Positions 44,261 to 53,619 are shown, numbered from the stretch's first letter. The stretch: 64,000 nt of DNA from Adiantum capillus-veneris (GCA_014529385.2 CM043967.1:439001-503000); one strand, 5' to 3'. Numbers and translations are program-made. The notes: a model not told the origin generated them from the sequence alone.

Positions 44261-45185
44261 TGTTTTATGGCAAAACTACTCGCCTGTTCATGCTCGCAAG
44301 CGCGACACAGACAACATAGTTATCATCCGACGACACGACTAACCCGTAGGTGCATGTAGGGAATCTCGTTAGCTTGTCAGGCTGAGACCAATCTACACAT
44401 ACGCACTTTCATGATGCATCAATCACTAACCCTAGTAGAATGCAACCCACTCTATCGCTTAACGCTCACAACACCGTTTACACCTCCAATGAACTCGGAA
44501 TCGCATCAAACTTATTAGTCACCATCCTCTCAATAGGATATACGTACCTATAAGTCTAATCTCACCAGATTTTAACCCTAGTTATCTCGATTACAGTCGC
44601 GATAGACTCACAGGTCATAATCCAAAAGTGGGAGAAACCTAAGTCTATGAATATCTATGTGTAGCTAATCTATTTCTCTTTCCATAGAGCACTTGATTGT
44701 TGAAAACAGACACTGTTTGTGTTACTTACAAGCAAAACAAGCTCGGGGGAGGGTCGATCACGAACAACTTGAAAATATGAATGCGTGGCGTGGGTGCGTA
44801 GCTCTAGGAGAGAGTACCGCGATGATGTGGTCACATCGTGAATCCGGTGAGGGAGAAGCGCGTGGCAAAGAGGACAAGACACTCACTCTCTCTCTCTCTC
44901 TTTCTCAGACTCGTATGACAGAGGATTAATAATAAAAAATGTTATCTTAAAAAATGGTTGTAAGGTGACTTTTATACTTGAGTCACCTTAGGTCAAAAAT
45001 GTACATGGGGTTCTCTTCCTCATAATTACAAAGTAGGAACAATTATGGGTCCTGACTGACTGATTAATCTTTACATAACCCAGACAAGGATCAAAATGAT
45101 AAGACGTCTTTGACGTAAAAATGGGAATTTGATAGGCTTTACAAGGTGGGCTCATTACAACAGCTGGACAAGTTGGGCTCCAACA
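44261..45185 (-). repeat. P2 3' LTR (925 bp)
   Basis: Inverted termini TGTTTT...CCAACA, with the polypurine tract beside the right end and satellite beside the left. The TATA box (minus strand TATAAAAG, 44976-44969) is in the loop of a perfect 10-bp inverted repeat, TAAGGTGACT at 44961-44970 and AGTCACCTTA at 44981-44990. Confidence 0.82.
44961..44990 (-). promoter_or_regulatory. P2 LTR promoter hairpin around TATA box
   Basis: Ten-base arms are exactly complementary, with a 10-base loop that holds TATAAAAG. P1 has the outer six bases of the same arms (TAAGGT and ACCTTA) around its TATA-like box. Confidence 0.7.
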
Positions 45186-45200
45186 CTCCCCCCCTCCTAA
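45186..45200 (-). promoter_or_regulatory. P2 polypurine tract
   Basis: Minus strand TTAGGAGGGGGGAG followed at once by TGTTGGAGC of the LTR. Confidence 0.85.
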
Positions 45201-45239
45201 TTCATGTCTACCACGACATGATCGTCTTTGTCTTCAGTG

Positions 45240-46115
45240 TCATTGTCGTCCTTCTTGGTTGATTTGATGTAGAAACGCATCATATCGCATAGACTCGCTT
45301 GCCATTAATGGGCCAAAATTTTTGGATTTGTACATAAAGAAGCCTATGTAAAATGCTTCTTTGAATGTTTGGAGATGGTAGCTTGGCAGAAACATTAGCC
45401 GTCTGAAGTAGGTATACAACACTGGCTCTGTAGGCGGCCCACTTAGATCATATGACAGCTCTGAGATGCTTCTTTCTGTATTCATATACTCGAAAGTCCA
45501 GCTTTCTGAGAACACTGTGAGACAGGCCAAAATGGTTCGAGCTATTTTACATAGCATCTTGCAGAATAGGTCGGGAGAGCCTCCAAATTCTGCGATGGAG
45601 CCCTGAAGGGTTTTCACCATGTAAGAACCGGATATTCTCTCTCCCTCTGCAGGCCCTGGCAATATTGGATAATTCAGCCATGTAGGATTTCTGCTTTGTA
45701 GTGCCTTATGTTGGCTGTAAGTGTATGTTCGGGGCGTTGGGCAAAAAATTCTATCATTCCTCAGCTCAAGCGGTGCGTTGACTAAGTGGATCAGGTTATT
45801 AGGGTGATCCAAAAGCCATTGAAGCCTCCACTTTGGTTGGCTGTCTACTATCCTGTTTTGCTGTTCCCGATCCTGTAATTCTCCTTCAAACACTGGCACT
45901 TGTTCTTCTTTTGCGAGCTGCCGTTGATGTGTCAGAGTTTCATATTTTAGCACAGCATAGGGTAACATAGGGGCATTCGATTCCTCCCGTAGCTCTGCTG
46001 CTGTCCTGCCCGATCTGGAGAGCCCTTGTAGCATCTCCTTTTCTAGTTGCATGGCCTTGTACCACATCATCTCTGATTGCTTTTCCATTTTCTCGTCCAG
46101 CTTCTGCTCTTCCAA
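45240..46115 (-). CDS. P2 ORF3, unknown protein
   Basis: An uninterrupted frame of about 291 residues, homologous over its length to P1 ORF3. Shared segments: LPYAVLKYE, VDSQPKWRLQWL, LIHLVNAP, NYPILPG, GERISGSYMVKTLQG, DLSGPP and MFLPSYHLQTF. It starts with a charged helix rich in Glu, Lys and Met. There is no ATG at the frame opening; the first in-frame Met is about ten codons in, and the frame is open further upstream, overlapping the end of ORF2 in the -1 phase. Function unknown; no catalytic motif is recognised. As the 3' product of an element without pol, it may be a late structural or trans-acting protein. Confidence 0.7.
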   Translation of the reverse strand: MEEQKLDEKMEKQSEMMWYKAMQLEKEMLQGLSRSGRTAAELREESNAPMLPYAVLKYETLTHQRQLAKEEQVPVFEGELQDREQQNRIVDSQPKWRLQWLLDHPNNLIHLVNAPLELRNDRIFCPTPRTYTYSQHKALQSRNPTWLNYPILPGPAEGERISGSYMVKTLQGSIAEFGGSPDLFCKMLCKIARTILACLTVFSESWTFEYMNTERSISELSYDLSGPPTEPVLYTYFRRLMFLPSYHLQTFKEAFYIGFFMYKSKNFGPLMASESMRYDAFLHQINQEGRQ

Positions 46116-46135
46116 TCTCGTGACTGAATCTTCGT

Positions 46136-47506
46136 CTATTTCTTCATCTTTGGTGTATTTGGGGCCTCCTGATCATCTGATTCTTCCTCGTAGTCATCTT
46201 CACCCCCATATATTTTGGTGAGTCCAGCCAAATCCGTGGCTTCTTTCTCCAGGTGCACTCGTACCTGTCCTTGGTGTTGCCTTGCAGTTTGTAGAGTTGC
46301 GATTTGCGCAGCCATTGTTCTATTATTGATTTTGAGAGCTTGAAATTCCATCTCTTTTTGAGTTGCAGACTCCTCTAACTCTTTTACCTTGATGTGAAAA
46401 TTTTCATTTTCCTCCCTGAGGGATTGGGAAACAATGCTTTCTATTTCACTGTCATGAGCTGGTCCTTGTTGCTGTTCACTTTGTAAGTCCGAAATTTGCC
46501 TTTGTAATTGATCCTCTGCTCTAAGTGCACTTTCGGCTATCATTAAGCGTTGTTTTCTTTCCAACTCAAGCTCTCTCTTCAGTGCAGCCACTTCTTCTTG
46601 CGGGTGGACTACCGGTGTTGTTGGTAGCGACGTTTTTTGTTTCTTTGCTCGTTCTATTTCCCTTGCTTGCATATATGTTACTGCCCTCAAATCTTTGACT
46701 TCAATTTGTAAGTCATCGATGACGACTTGTAAACTTTTGACTGTCTCCAGCGCTTCTTGCTTTTCTTTTTCCAACCTTTGGATGTGTTCATCTCTGTCAC
46801 TGACATCTTCAAGGAATACATTGATTGTATCTTCACAAATGGCATTGAAATCTTTAAACTCCTGTAAATTTTCCTTGAAGAGATTTACTGTGCTTTTGAG
46901 CCCCAAGATCTCAGCATCTCTGATGCTGATCAGTTTTAGAGTGTCATCTCTTTGCTCCTGCAGTCTTAGAACTTCTTGATGGATTTTTTCTAACTTTGTT
47001 TTGTTGGACCTGTTGTGATCAGCTAACCATTGACTGTGTAGTCTTGTTCGGTTCAGTAGGGTCTCCATTGACTGTAAATCTTCATCTATAGTAGCTTCCA
47101 GCTCAATTTCTGGAGAGGAGGAAGCTTTTTCTTTTGTCTGATCCACCTCTTTTTGCTTGCCTTTATCAATTTGTGATATGGTTCCAGTGTTTTGGTGACC
47201 ATCTGTTCTTTCTTCTTCTTCTTCTTCTTCACTGGATGGTGTATGAACTCTCTCATCACGATGTGAGATCTTTGAATGCGAAGGAGAGTCAGCAGGTGGG
47301 GTTGATTGCCTCTCACTTGTCTCTGGCCTTGGAGATGGAGGTGGTGTTTCTTGATCTCGTGAAGTTGGCCTCAATTGATCTCTCAAAGTTTGGAGATCCT
47401 CCTCTTCTAGTAGCAATTCTGGTTCGTCCCTAGCATTTCTTTCTTGGATGTACCTCTCGAACCAGTCCAACTCAAAAGCTGTGTTGTTCTTATTCTTTGT
47501 TCTCAA
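46136..47506 (-). CDS. P2 ORF2, long coiled-coil protein
   Basis: About 456 residues without interruption. Residues 1-50 match P1 ORF2. Residues 50-120 are Pro/Ser/Glu-rich with a run of Glu. From about 135 to 430 the sequence is heptad-rich (LQSMETLLNRTR, LKSTVNLFKENLQEF, IQRLEKEKQEALE, LKRELELERKQRL), a strong coiled coil that would form dimers or filaments. The C-terminus is acidic (GGEDDYEEESDDQE). The opening codon is TTG and the first ATG comes about 145 codons in, while the frame is open more than 100 bases upstream inside ORF1 in the -1 phase. Translation by -1 frameshifting from ORF1 is therefore possible. Confidence 0.7.
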   Translation of the reverse strand: MRTKNKNNTAFELDWFERYIQERNARDEPELLLEEEDLQTLRDQLRPTSRDQETPPPSPRPETSERQSTPPADSPSHSKISHRDERVHTPSSEEEEEEERTDGHQNTGTISQIDKGKQKEVDQTKEKASSSPEIELEATIDEDLQSMETLLNRTRLHSQWLADHNRSNKTKLEKIHQEVLRLQEQRDDTLKLISIRDAEILGLKSTVNLFKENLQEFKDFNAICEDTINVFLEDVSDRDEHIQRLEKEKQEALETVKSLQVVIDDLQIEVKDLRAVTYMQAREIERAKKQKTSLPTTPVVHPQEEVAALKRELELERKQRLMIAESALRAEDQLQRQISDLQSEQQQGPAHDSEIESIVSQSLREENENFHIKVKELEESATQKEMEFQALKINNRTMAAQIATLQTARQHQGQVRVHLEKEATDLAGLTKIYGGEDDYEEESDDQEAPNTPKMKK

Positions 47507-47541
47507 TGTGTAAGTGCTACTAGAAGGTTTCCAAGTGGCGC

Positions 47542-48609
47542 CTACATCGCCTCGTAGAGATCTCTCGAGAACAATCCTTCTAGCATTCTTTCCATTTTTG
47601 CTACCTTCTGCAACCTGGTGTTGTTTTCCATTTCCGCTTTCTGCTTCTTTAGTCGGACATCTTCCTCTTCAGTTCTTCTTTCTTCTTCCATCTTTTCTTG
47701 TGTACTTCTGGTTACTCTTTCCAGCCTGCGTCCTCCAATGGTGTTAATAGAGGCCGGTACTTTCCTTTGTGATCTGTCTTCGATATTCTCTCTTAATACC
47801 AGCCAGTCGTTCTGATGAGGAGCAGGTGGCAACTGATCTGCCGCACCTATGGCCTGGTATATTACTCTGGTGAGGACTTCTCCTCCTGCAATGTAATTTG
47901 GTATGTCCTGCCGTAGCTTTGTCACTTCTTCAAACGGATATGATGCGTGATCTATATAGAACTCATGTGTCATTCCCATAGCCCATGTCAGTGTTGTTGA
48001 GATGCTCGTGTGTGGTGTAGTGTATCTTGGCGGTCTTTTGCTATAGCTCAACAAACACTGACTGTATATATGTGTCAGTTCTCTTACTTTCGGGTTTGCT
48101 ATGAGTTCGAAAGAAGGCAGTTTGGACTTTTGCAAGTAGACTGTGAGGTTTTTCCTTCTTTCTCTCATGTTGGCTCGTTGATCAGAAAATTTCAATGCCT
48201 CCTTGATGATCTCCTTGGTGATCTGGATCTCCATCACTTCATTATCCATGCCTGCCACTCTGCAAGTTCCATCTTCTTGGATAGTCTCAATTAGGTGTTG
48301 TACCCTCTTGAAATCTATCCCCACTGGTGGTAGTGAGACAAAGTTCCACAAGCCAACTTTTTTGCGACATGACCTTTGCGGTGATCTTTTCAGGTAATTT
48401 TCTGCCTCCTTGGGGATCATCACTATATCCACTAAATTTCTTTTGTCATCCACATATGAACCTTGATAGATTTGAAAGGCTGCTGCCTGTTGCACATCTG
48501 TAGGTATCCAGGTGGCCGATGGCTTTACTGAATTGGGTAGAAGTGCATAGGGTATTGCACCTTCCGTTGCCAGGTTCTTGCCTTTTCTTTTTCCTGGAGA
48601 AGCATCCAT
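47542..48609 (-). CDS. P2 ORF1, unknown protein, gag position
   Basis: About 355 residues from ATG at 48609 (MDASPGKRKGKN). The frame is open from 48624, but the ATG within GATCCATGG matches the P1 start exactly. Basic start, then SATWIPTDVQ, IYQGSYVD, PPVGIDFKRV, MEIQITKEIIKEAL, STTLTWAMGM and PPAPHQNDWLV, all paralleled in P1. The C-terminal 80 residues are a charged helix (QEKMEEERRTEEEDVRLKK) ending near GLFSRDLYEAM. No zinc knuckle or known capsid signature. First ORF after the leader, so probably the particle protein by analogy. Confidence 0.72.
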   Translation of the reverse strand: MDASPGKRKGKNLATEGAIPYALLPNSVKPSATWIPTDVQQAAAFQIYQGSYVDDKRNLVDIVMIPKEAENYLKRSPQRSCRKKVGLWNFVSLPPVGIDFKRVQHLIETIQEDGTCRVAGMDNEVMEIQITKEIIKEALKFSDQRANMRERRKNLTVYLQKSKLPSFELIANPKVRELTHIYSQCLLSYSKRPPRYTTPHTSISTTLTWAMGMTHEFYIDHASYPFEEVTKLRQDIPNYIAGGEVLTRVIYQAIGAADQLPPAPHQNDWLVLRENIEDRSQRKVPASINTIGGRRLERVTRSTQEKMEEERRTEEEDVRLKKQKAEMENNTRLQKVAKMERMLEGLFSRDLYEAM

Positions 48610-48903
48610 GGATCCTGTATTCACAAATAACAGTTAATGTACAAACATAGTACTTCTCTTCTAAATTGATTACCACTTAATCATGCATCTAGATGAGCCT
48701 TTTTAATCCCAAGATGAGTTAAGGTAAAATGTTAGCAGATAGACAAGCTCTTCCATTGTGCGACTTTGACGGCTTCAAATTAATGTTGTTGGTGAAGGAG
48801 AACAAGTCCAAATGCCTTGAAATTTTGTGTGGTGTATGTTCACAGGACATGTAAGGTCACCCTATAGTCCCAAACTGAAAATCAGTTCATTTGCAATTTT
48901 TGC

Positions 48904-48925
48904 CCAGTCTATTGCGATAGACTGG
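48904..48925. repeat. P2 leader palindrome a (22 bp, one T:G)
   Basis: CCAGTCTATT then its near reverse complement, with one T:G pair near the centre; centre 48914.5. Confidence 0.9.
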
Positions 48926-49183
48926 CCATCTTTTGACAAGGGTCCTATTTTGCAGTTGTGACTCCACCAGTTGGTTTCTCATACCTTGCACATGATCTGA
49001 TCCCAATTCCACCTCAAATGAATGTCAAGTGACCCCTTTTTGGATCAACTCCCATTTTTTCCAGATTCCTTCCTTCATTTTGTGTTGTTTTGGGTTCAAA
49101 CTTAGTGGGTAGTCTTCTTGCATCATGCTGAAGCCAACCGTTAATTCTAATTTTTGATATAATGGCCTAGTATCACTCTGCTT

Positions 49184-49201
49184 AGTCTATTGCGATAGAC
49201 T
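49184..49201. repeat. P2 leader palindrome b (18 bp, one T:G)
   Basis: AGTCTATTGCGATAGACT; centre 49192.5, 278 bp from the first. Confidence 0.9.
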
Positions 49202-49471
49202 GGAACTTAGTGTCATTTTGTCATCTTTTGGCTCTGTGATCCTCTGTCTGCCTTCTCCTAGTTGATGTAAGGTTGCCTGACCTCTCACATGTGAATTTTA
49301 ACTGTCTGCCCTTGAGATGTCCTATTCTGACTCTGAGTTGCTGTCATGTCTATCTCGGCTTGCTATATGAGTCCATCCTGTCACCAAATTTGGTTGACTG
49401 CCTCCATATGCTTCCCCAAGTCTATCTTGTGAAAATTTTGAAAAGCCTTTCCCCCAAAGATTGTAATAGTA

Positions 49472-49489
49472 AGTCTATCGCGATAGACT
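49472..49489. repeat. P2 leader palindrome c (perfect, 18 bp)
   Basis: AGTCTATCGCGATAGACT; centre 49480.5, 288 bp from the second. Confidence 0.92.
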
Positions 49490-49611
49490 AGGTTACTTGG
49501 CTAAAAGAGATCCATTTTGCACTTTGATTTGATAATGGTGGTCATTATTCCTTGTTAGCACCCCTCATGAAGTCAAAATCAAAATTTTACTTGTCTAATT
49601 GTAATAGCAAA

Positions 49612-49625
49612 TCTATCGCGATAGA
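49612..49625. repeat. P2 leader palindrome d (perfect core, 14 bp)
   Basis: TCTATCGCGATAGA; centre 49618.5, 138 bp from the third. The upstream TTGTAATAG is also shared with site c, so this copy came from a short local duplication. Confidence 0.88.
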
Positions 49626-50645
49626 CTAAGTACCTAGTCATTTTTACAAGTTTTTTGATGTTAGTTGACCACAATGGTGTTAGTAGGCTCTCGTAGACAC
49701 ACACATCAAGTTTTAATCAATTTAGAAGAGTGTACTCCCTATTTGCAGCACTTAGCTGGTTCTGGAGTCAAAGTAGACCACTTAAGTGATGGTCGCCGTT
49801 CCTTTTGGTCATTGTATGACTCCGGCTGTCTTTTATTTCCTTTTGACCTTCCGTCAAAGTAGTCAGTTGTTGTTTTGGTGTTTACATCACCAAGAACGAC
49901 CATTTGGACATCTTTCTGGCCTGTTGCTGGCATTTTCCCTAGTGGAAGAGCTTTCTCTTGAGTGGACAAATTCCAACTCGTAGTTGACCTCTTTTGGATG
50001 TACGTTGTTAAATTTGGTGTCATTTTGTCACTTGGTCGGCCCATTAGAGTATCGTGACGCTTTGCGCAGTTTCCGTCAGATAGGGACTTTAGGCTCCGTT
50101 TTGACGAACTTTTTCATGGTCTAACCATTCAGTCGGTTTGTCGAGCTTATTGGCTTGCTGCCTATGAGTTTTGGCTCATTTTCGATCACTTTGGTTCAGG
50201 TCCCCTTTTGTAGATCCTGTGAAATTAGGGTTTTCTGGGTGGATTCCTTCACGCTTTCCAAGGTCATAGGCTTGATCCCTAGGCTATAGGCATTGTGACT
50301 TTCAATTTTGGTTCCATTTGGTGGCCTCTAGGTCTTCCTAGCAACCGGTCTACCGTATGTGTGCACAGGTTGTGATCGTGATGCTGGCGAGGTTTTGCCA
50401 CTAACTGAAGTAAACAACACTTAGAGTCAGTGTTGACGAGCATACCTCTCATAGCTGATGTCGATGTGGTGACCATACGCGATGGATGAGCTCCTGGAAG
50501 TCCCAACTGTTGTAGGGAGCTCTCTCTCTCTCACAATGGAAAATGACTCAAATGAGAGATTTCTAGCCTAGCCTCTCTATATGTGATCGAGACTCCGACA
50601 CGAAATTTTCCCATCTTTTACCTGTGGCCATAACTTTTTGCGAGA

Positions 50646-51231
50646 TGCGGTTTAGGCTCGCAAATTTCCTGATTTGGACCTCGGTTGCTCCAGTTCTACA
50701 ATTTTTGCAGATTTCTCTGTTGGAGGTCCCATCATGACGGTGGTCATTTTTGCCCTATCACCTTTGCAGTCCCTATTTTTTCTGTGTCTTCTTTACCTTG
50801 CTTTGATTAGGCGTCTCTTCTGTTGTGTTTCCATCTGGATTACGGATTTTTTTCTATATTTTTTGCTAGAAAATGGCTAAAATAAAGCAAATAAATCCCA
50901 AAATAACCCGAAAATAGCAATTCTAACCTGTAAAAATACCAATGAGAAGAAAAACACTTTGTAGCTCACTTTTCTTTCGTCTATGTACATTCTCACTCAT
51001 AATCGTCAACCTTGGCCTATTTTTTGCTATTTTTCGACGTTTTTTTTTGCCAGATTTGACTCTCTTTATAGTATATACACATCCCTAGGGGCTCATATAT
51101 GATCATTTGGTCCCCAATTCTGATTAATTACAAGGGCATATTCTTTTTCCCAAAATCACAAAATAAAAACGCAAAAATGGTTGAAAAATTAATCACAAAC
51201 ATTGCCCTCTAATATATGACGTGAGTCCGCA
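50646..51231 (-). repeat. Element A 3' LTR (about 586 bp, tentative)
   Basis: TGCGG at 50646 and CCGCA at 51231 form inverted termini. A TATAAAG box on the minus strand at 51070-51064 suits an LTR promoter. The polypurine tract is about ten bases away from the right terminus, more than usual, and no second copy is available, so the ends are uncertain. Confidence 0.5.
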
Positions 51232-51241
51232 TTTGGAATGC

Positions 51242-51259
51242 CTCCCCCCCTCCTAGTTG
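51242..51259 (-). promoter_or_regulatory. Element A polypurine tract
   Basis: Minus strand ACTAGGAGGGGGGAGG, shared with P1 (ACTAGGAGGGGGGAAG) and nearly with P2. Confidence 0.75.
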
Positions 51260-51417
51260 GAGTCCTCTCGGACGACAGGGTATCGTCAAGGGTATGTGCT
51301 GTGCATGGGTGTGAACTCGTGCTAATGCAGGCCTTGTAATGTAGCCATATATGCATGTACAGTCAATGCATGTATAAAGAATTTATGCGGTGTAAGAGGA
51401 AGGTATAAGCGATTTGC

Positions 51418-52440
51418 TTAGTGGCATTTGTCGTTGAGGTTTCCTGTGGTGGCCTGAGTTGGCTGGTAGATTTTCTTGGCAAGAAGAAGTTGTAAATATG
51501 CCTCTCTTTGTTTGATTGTTTTCCACTGTTTTTGAATTGGCGTATGTGGATCCTTTGAAGTCGATATTGTTATATATTTTGTTGCATTTTCTAGTGGAAC
51601 ATTCTTTCTTTTCCATTGGATGACTTGGGTCTTATAGATCCTTGTAGTAATTGTTGTGGATTTTGCTTGTTTCCTCGTGCTGATTGCATGATTTGGCTTG
51701 GCAGTGACAGTTGTAGATAATTGCTTGTGGGTCATCTTTGGCCTCCATACTTGTGTTGTTGGCACATTCTGAATTGGTAATTTTGGCCGCCATACCAATA
51801 TAGTCCGTTGCGTATTCAACTGATTGACTATGGTTCTTTGAAGCTTTGCTAGCTTTTGGTGTTTTGTCTGCTCTTCTACCTTCTTTTTCATAGGAATTAG
51901 GCTGTCTTGCCTTATCCAAACTTTATATTTCCTCTTTTGATGGAATTGTTCCTCGACTAGATATGTACGTCGTACCCAAACTTGCCTGGTTCTTTGCATG
52001 GTTGTTGATTTTTGATAATACGTTTCTGGACATGTAAACTCTGTTTGTTGTTGGTCAATGCCTTGTGGATGTATTGACTCCTGTCTCCTCCTTGACATGT
52101 ATTGGTCATATGATAAGAAGGGTTCTGAAAAGTTTTCATTTCGGAACAATGCTTCATTAGTATCCAAATCAATGAATACCCTGTTAGCTTTCATCCATGA
52201 CACTGCTAAGATACACGGCGTTGCTGATCTACTTGGTGGCAGTACAAACTTTGTAGTGTACGGGTGTGCCTGCACTGTGATTGGTAATATAATAGACCAC
52301 AACGTGGTCACCTCATCACCCGATGCTACTTTCAACCGCTGTGTCTCTGGGATCTTCCTCATTGGTCCAAGTTTCTGAAAGAGCTCAAAGCTGATGACAC
52401 TCATTTTTGCTCCAGTGTCAAGCAATGCATAGATTTCAAC
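51418..52440 (-). CDS. Element A second protease-like ORF with VW boxes
   Basis: A 335-residue open frame after integrase, in the same phase; one stop (about 52442) separates them. It opens with ALLDTGAKMSVISFELF, a retropepsin active-site box, continues with a fold-compatible segment (LKVASGDE, ILAVSWMKANRVFIDLD) to about residue 95, then a basic C-terminal part with RQVWVRRTYL (Trp at 150), YKVWIRQDSL (170), ILVWRPKLPI (212) and TQVWRPKMTH (227). A normal protease is already present upstream of RT (57280 region), so this is an extra domain. E2 at 16639-17805 has the same order. Its role is unknown; without a search I cannot say whether it cleaves. Confidence 0.65.
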   Translation of the reverse strand, partial: VEIYALLDTGAKMSVISFELFQKLGPMRKIPETQRLKVASGDEVTTLWSIILPITVQAHPYTTKFVLPPSRSATPCILAVSWMKANRVFIDLDTNEALFRNENFSEPFLSYDQYMSRRRQESIHPQGIDQQQTEFTCPETYYQKSTTMQRTRQVWVRRTYLVEEQFHQKRKYKVWIRQDSLIPMKKKVEEQTKHQKLAKLQRTIVNQLNTQRTILVWRPKLPIQNVPTTQVWRPKMTHKQLSTTVTAKPNHAISTRKQAKSTTITTRIYKTQVIQWKRKNVPLENATKYITISTSKDPHTPIQKQWKTIKQREAYLQLLLAKKIYQPTQATTGNLNDKCH

Positions 52441-52443
52441 TTG

Positions 52444-53163
52444 TTATGTGCCTGCATAAGCTTTTATGTAAGGACTACACCACGTCTCTTCCAACTTGTC
52501 AATGGTGCTATCGTCCTGAGCCCTAAAGTCTGTTATGGTCTTTTCTAATTCTTCGCTTTGTATATCCGCTTCGATTGTTCGAAATGTCGAAAGAGGATAT
52601 TCGTCAGTCATCATTGGGGTGACCATGTTTATTGTCCTGAGAAACTGATTTCGTTTAGCAATGCTTTCCTTGGCTTCTTGTTGTGCCTGGTCCTGAATTC
52701 TTTGCTGTTCCTGTCTATAGGCTTTTCCATAATGCAATTGAAACAACATTTCTGGTGTTAAAGGTAGATGATATTTTTTTAAACGACATCCACTAATCCA
52801 GTTCGGCATTTCTTTTCCATCTAGAGTCGACAGTTTTACTGCTCCGCTGGACGATATTTCTTGGACCAAATAAGGCCCCATTTCCCATTTCTTTAGCTTT
52901 TTGGCATGCTGTTTAAGGGTGTATACTAAGACATAGTCGCTCGTTTTAAAGTCCTTGTTCTTGACATGTTTGTCAAAAAACTCTTTCTGTTGTCTTTTTT
53001 TTGCATATATGGCTGCTACAACATTGAGTCGTAACTCATCTAATTTTTCAAGGTCTTCTAACCGTTCTGAAAGCTCATGCCCCGTCCAGTCCAATTGTGT
53101 GCCTACCCTTAGTGAGGGAATCAAAAATTCAATAGGCAATATTGCATTTATCCCATATACCAT
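52444..53163 (-). pseudogene. Element A integrase end and C-terminal domain
   Basis: Begins with MVYGINAILPIEF, the conserved post-core segment, then DYVLVYTLKQ and KWEMGPYLVQE (the GPF/Y-type module) and LSTLDGKEMPNWISG. About 240 residues in one open frame. It is separated from the core by a TGA that probably replaced Arg. Confidence 0.85.
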
Positions 53164-53202
53164 ATTAAATGGCGTAGCATTGAGTGTTGTTTTATATGCA
53201 AC

Positions 53203-53601
53203 TCAATATGCCCACAATGCCGAATATAGCAATTGATCCCAGTCCGTTCTTGTTTCACTAACCAGTTTTGTAAGAACTGTGCACAATATTTTGTTTGTCG
53301 CTTCTGCTTGACCATTGGCTTGTGGATGGTAGGGTGCAGATTTGCAATGAATTACCATAAACTCCTTTAAGAGACGTTGGATAACTTTATTTACAAAGTG
53401 TGTCCCTCTATCACTCAACAGCTCAATGGGAAGGCCATAACATGTAAACACATATTCATATAAGAATTGTGTCGTGGTTCTAACGTCTGCTTTCGTTGTG
53501 GCTTTTGCTTCCACCCATTTGGTCATGTAATCCGTGGCCACTATGATATATTGTGCTTGTGAACGATACGGTGGTGGAGTAATAAGACCAAAAAAGTCCA
53601 A
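53203..53601 (-). pseudogene. Element A integrase catalytic core
   Basis: RNase H-fold integrase core with IIVATDYMTKWVEA (first Asp), LLSDRGTHFVNKV (second Asp) and ANGQAEATNKIL (Glu), all three catalytic acids present. It is cut off at both ends by single in-frame stops. Confidence 0.9.
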
Positions 53602-53619
53602 TCCCCATTTAGCGAATGC

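Larger units (their letters stand above)
44261..50645 (-). mobile_element. P2: P-family non-autonomous LTR element with intact ORFs
   Basis: On the minus strand, right to left: leader with four palindromes, ORF1, ORF2 and ORF3, polypurine tract and 3' LTR. The 5' LTR and primer site are not seen; the leader ends where element A's LTR begins at about 50646, so A probably inserted into P2. No protease, RT or integrase is coded. The three frames are undamaged, so this copy is younger or better kept than P1. Confidence 0.85.
48610..50645 (-). other. P2 leader
   Basis: About 2 kb without a coding frame, with four palindromes in its ORF1-proximal third. The distal part (49650-50645) is more GC-balanced, with no motif that I can name. 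The primer site is missing because of the junction with element A. Confidence 0.7.

Noticed and set aside
47540-47640. Slippery heptamer for -1 frameshifting between P2 ORF1 and ORF2
   Set aside because: I looked for an X XXY YYZ sequence in the overlap and found only GCA AAA ATG, which does not fit the rule.
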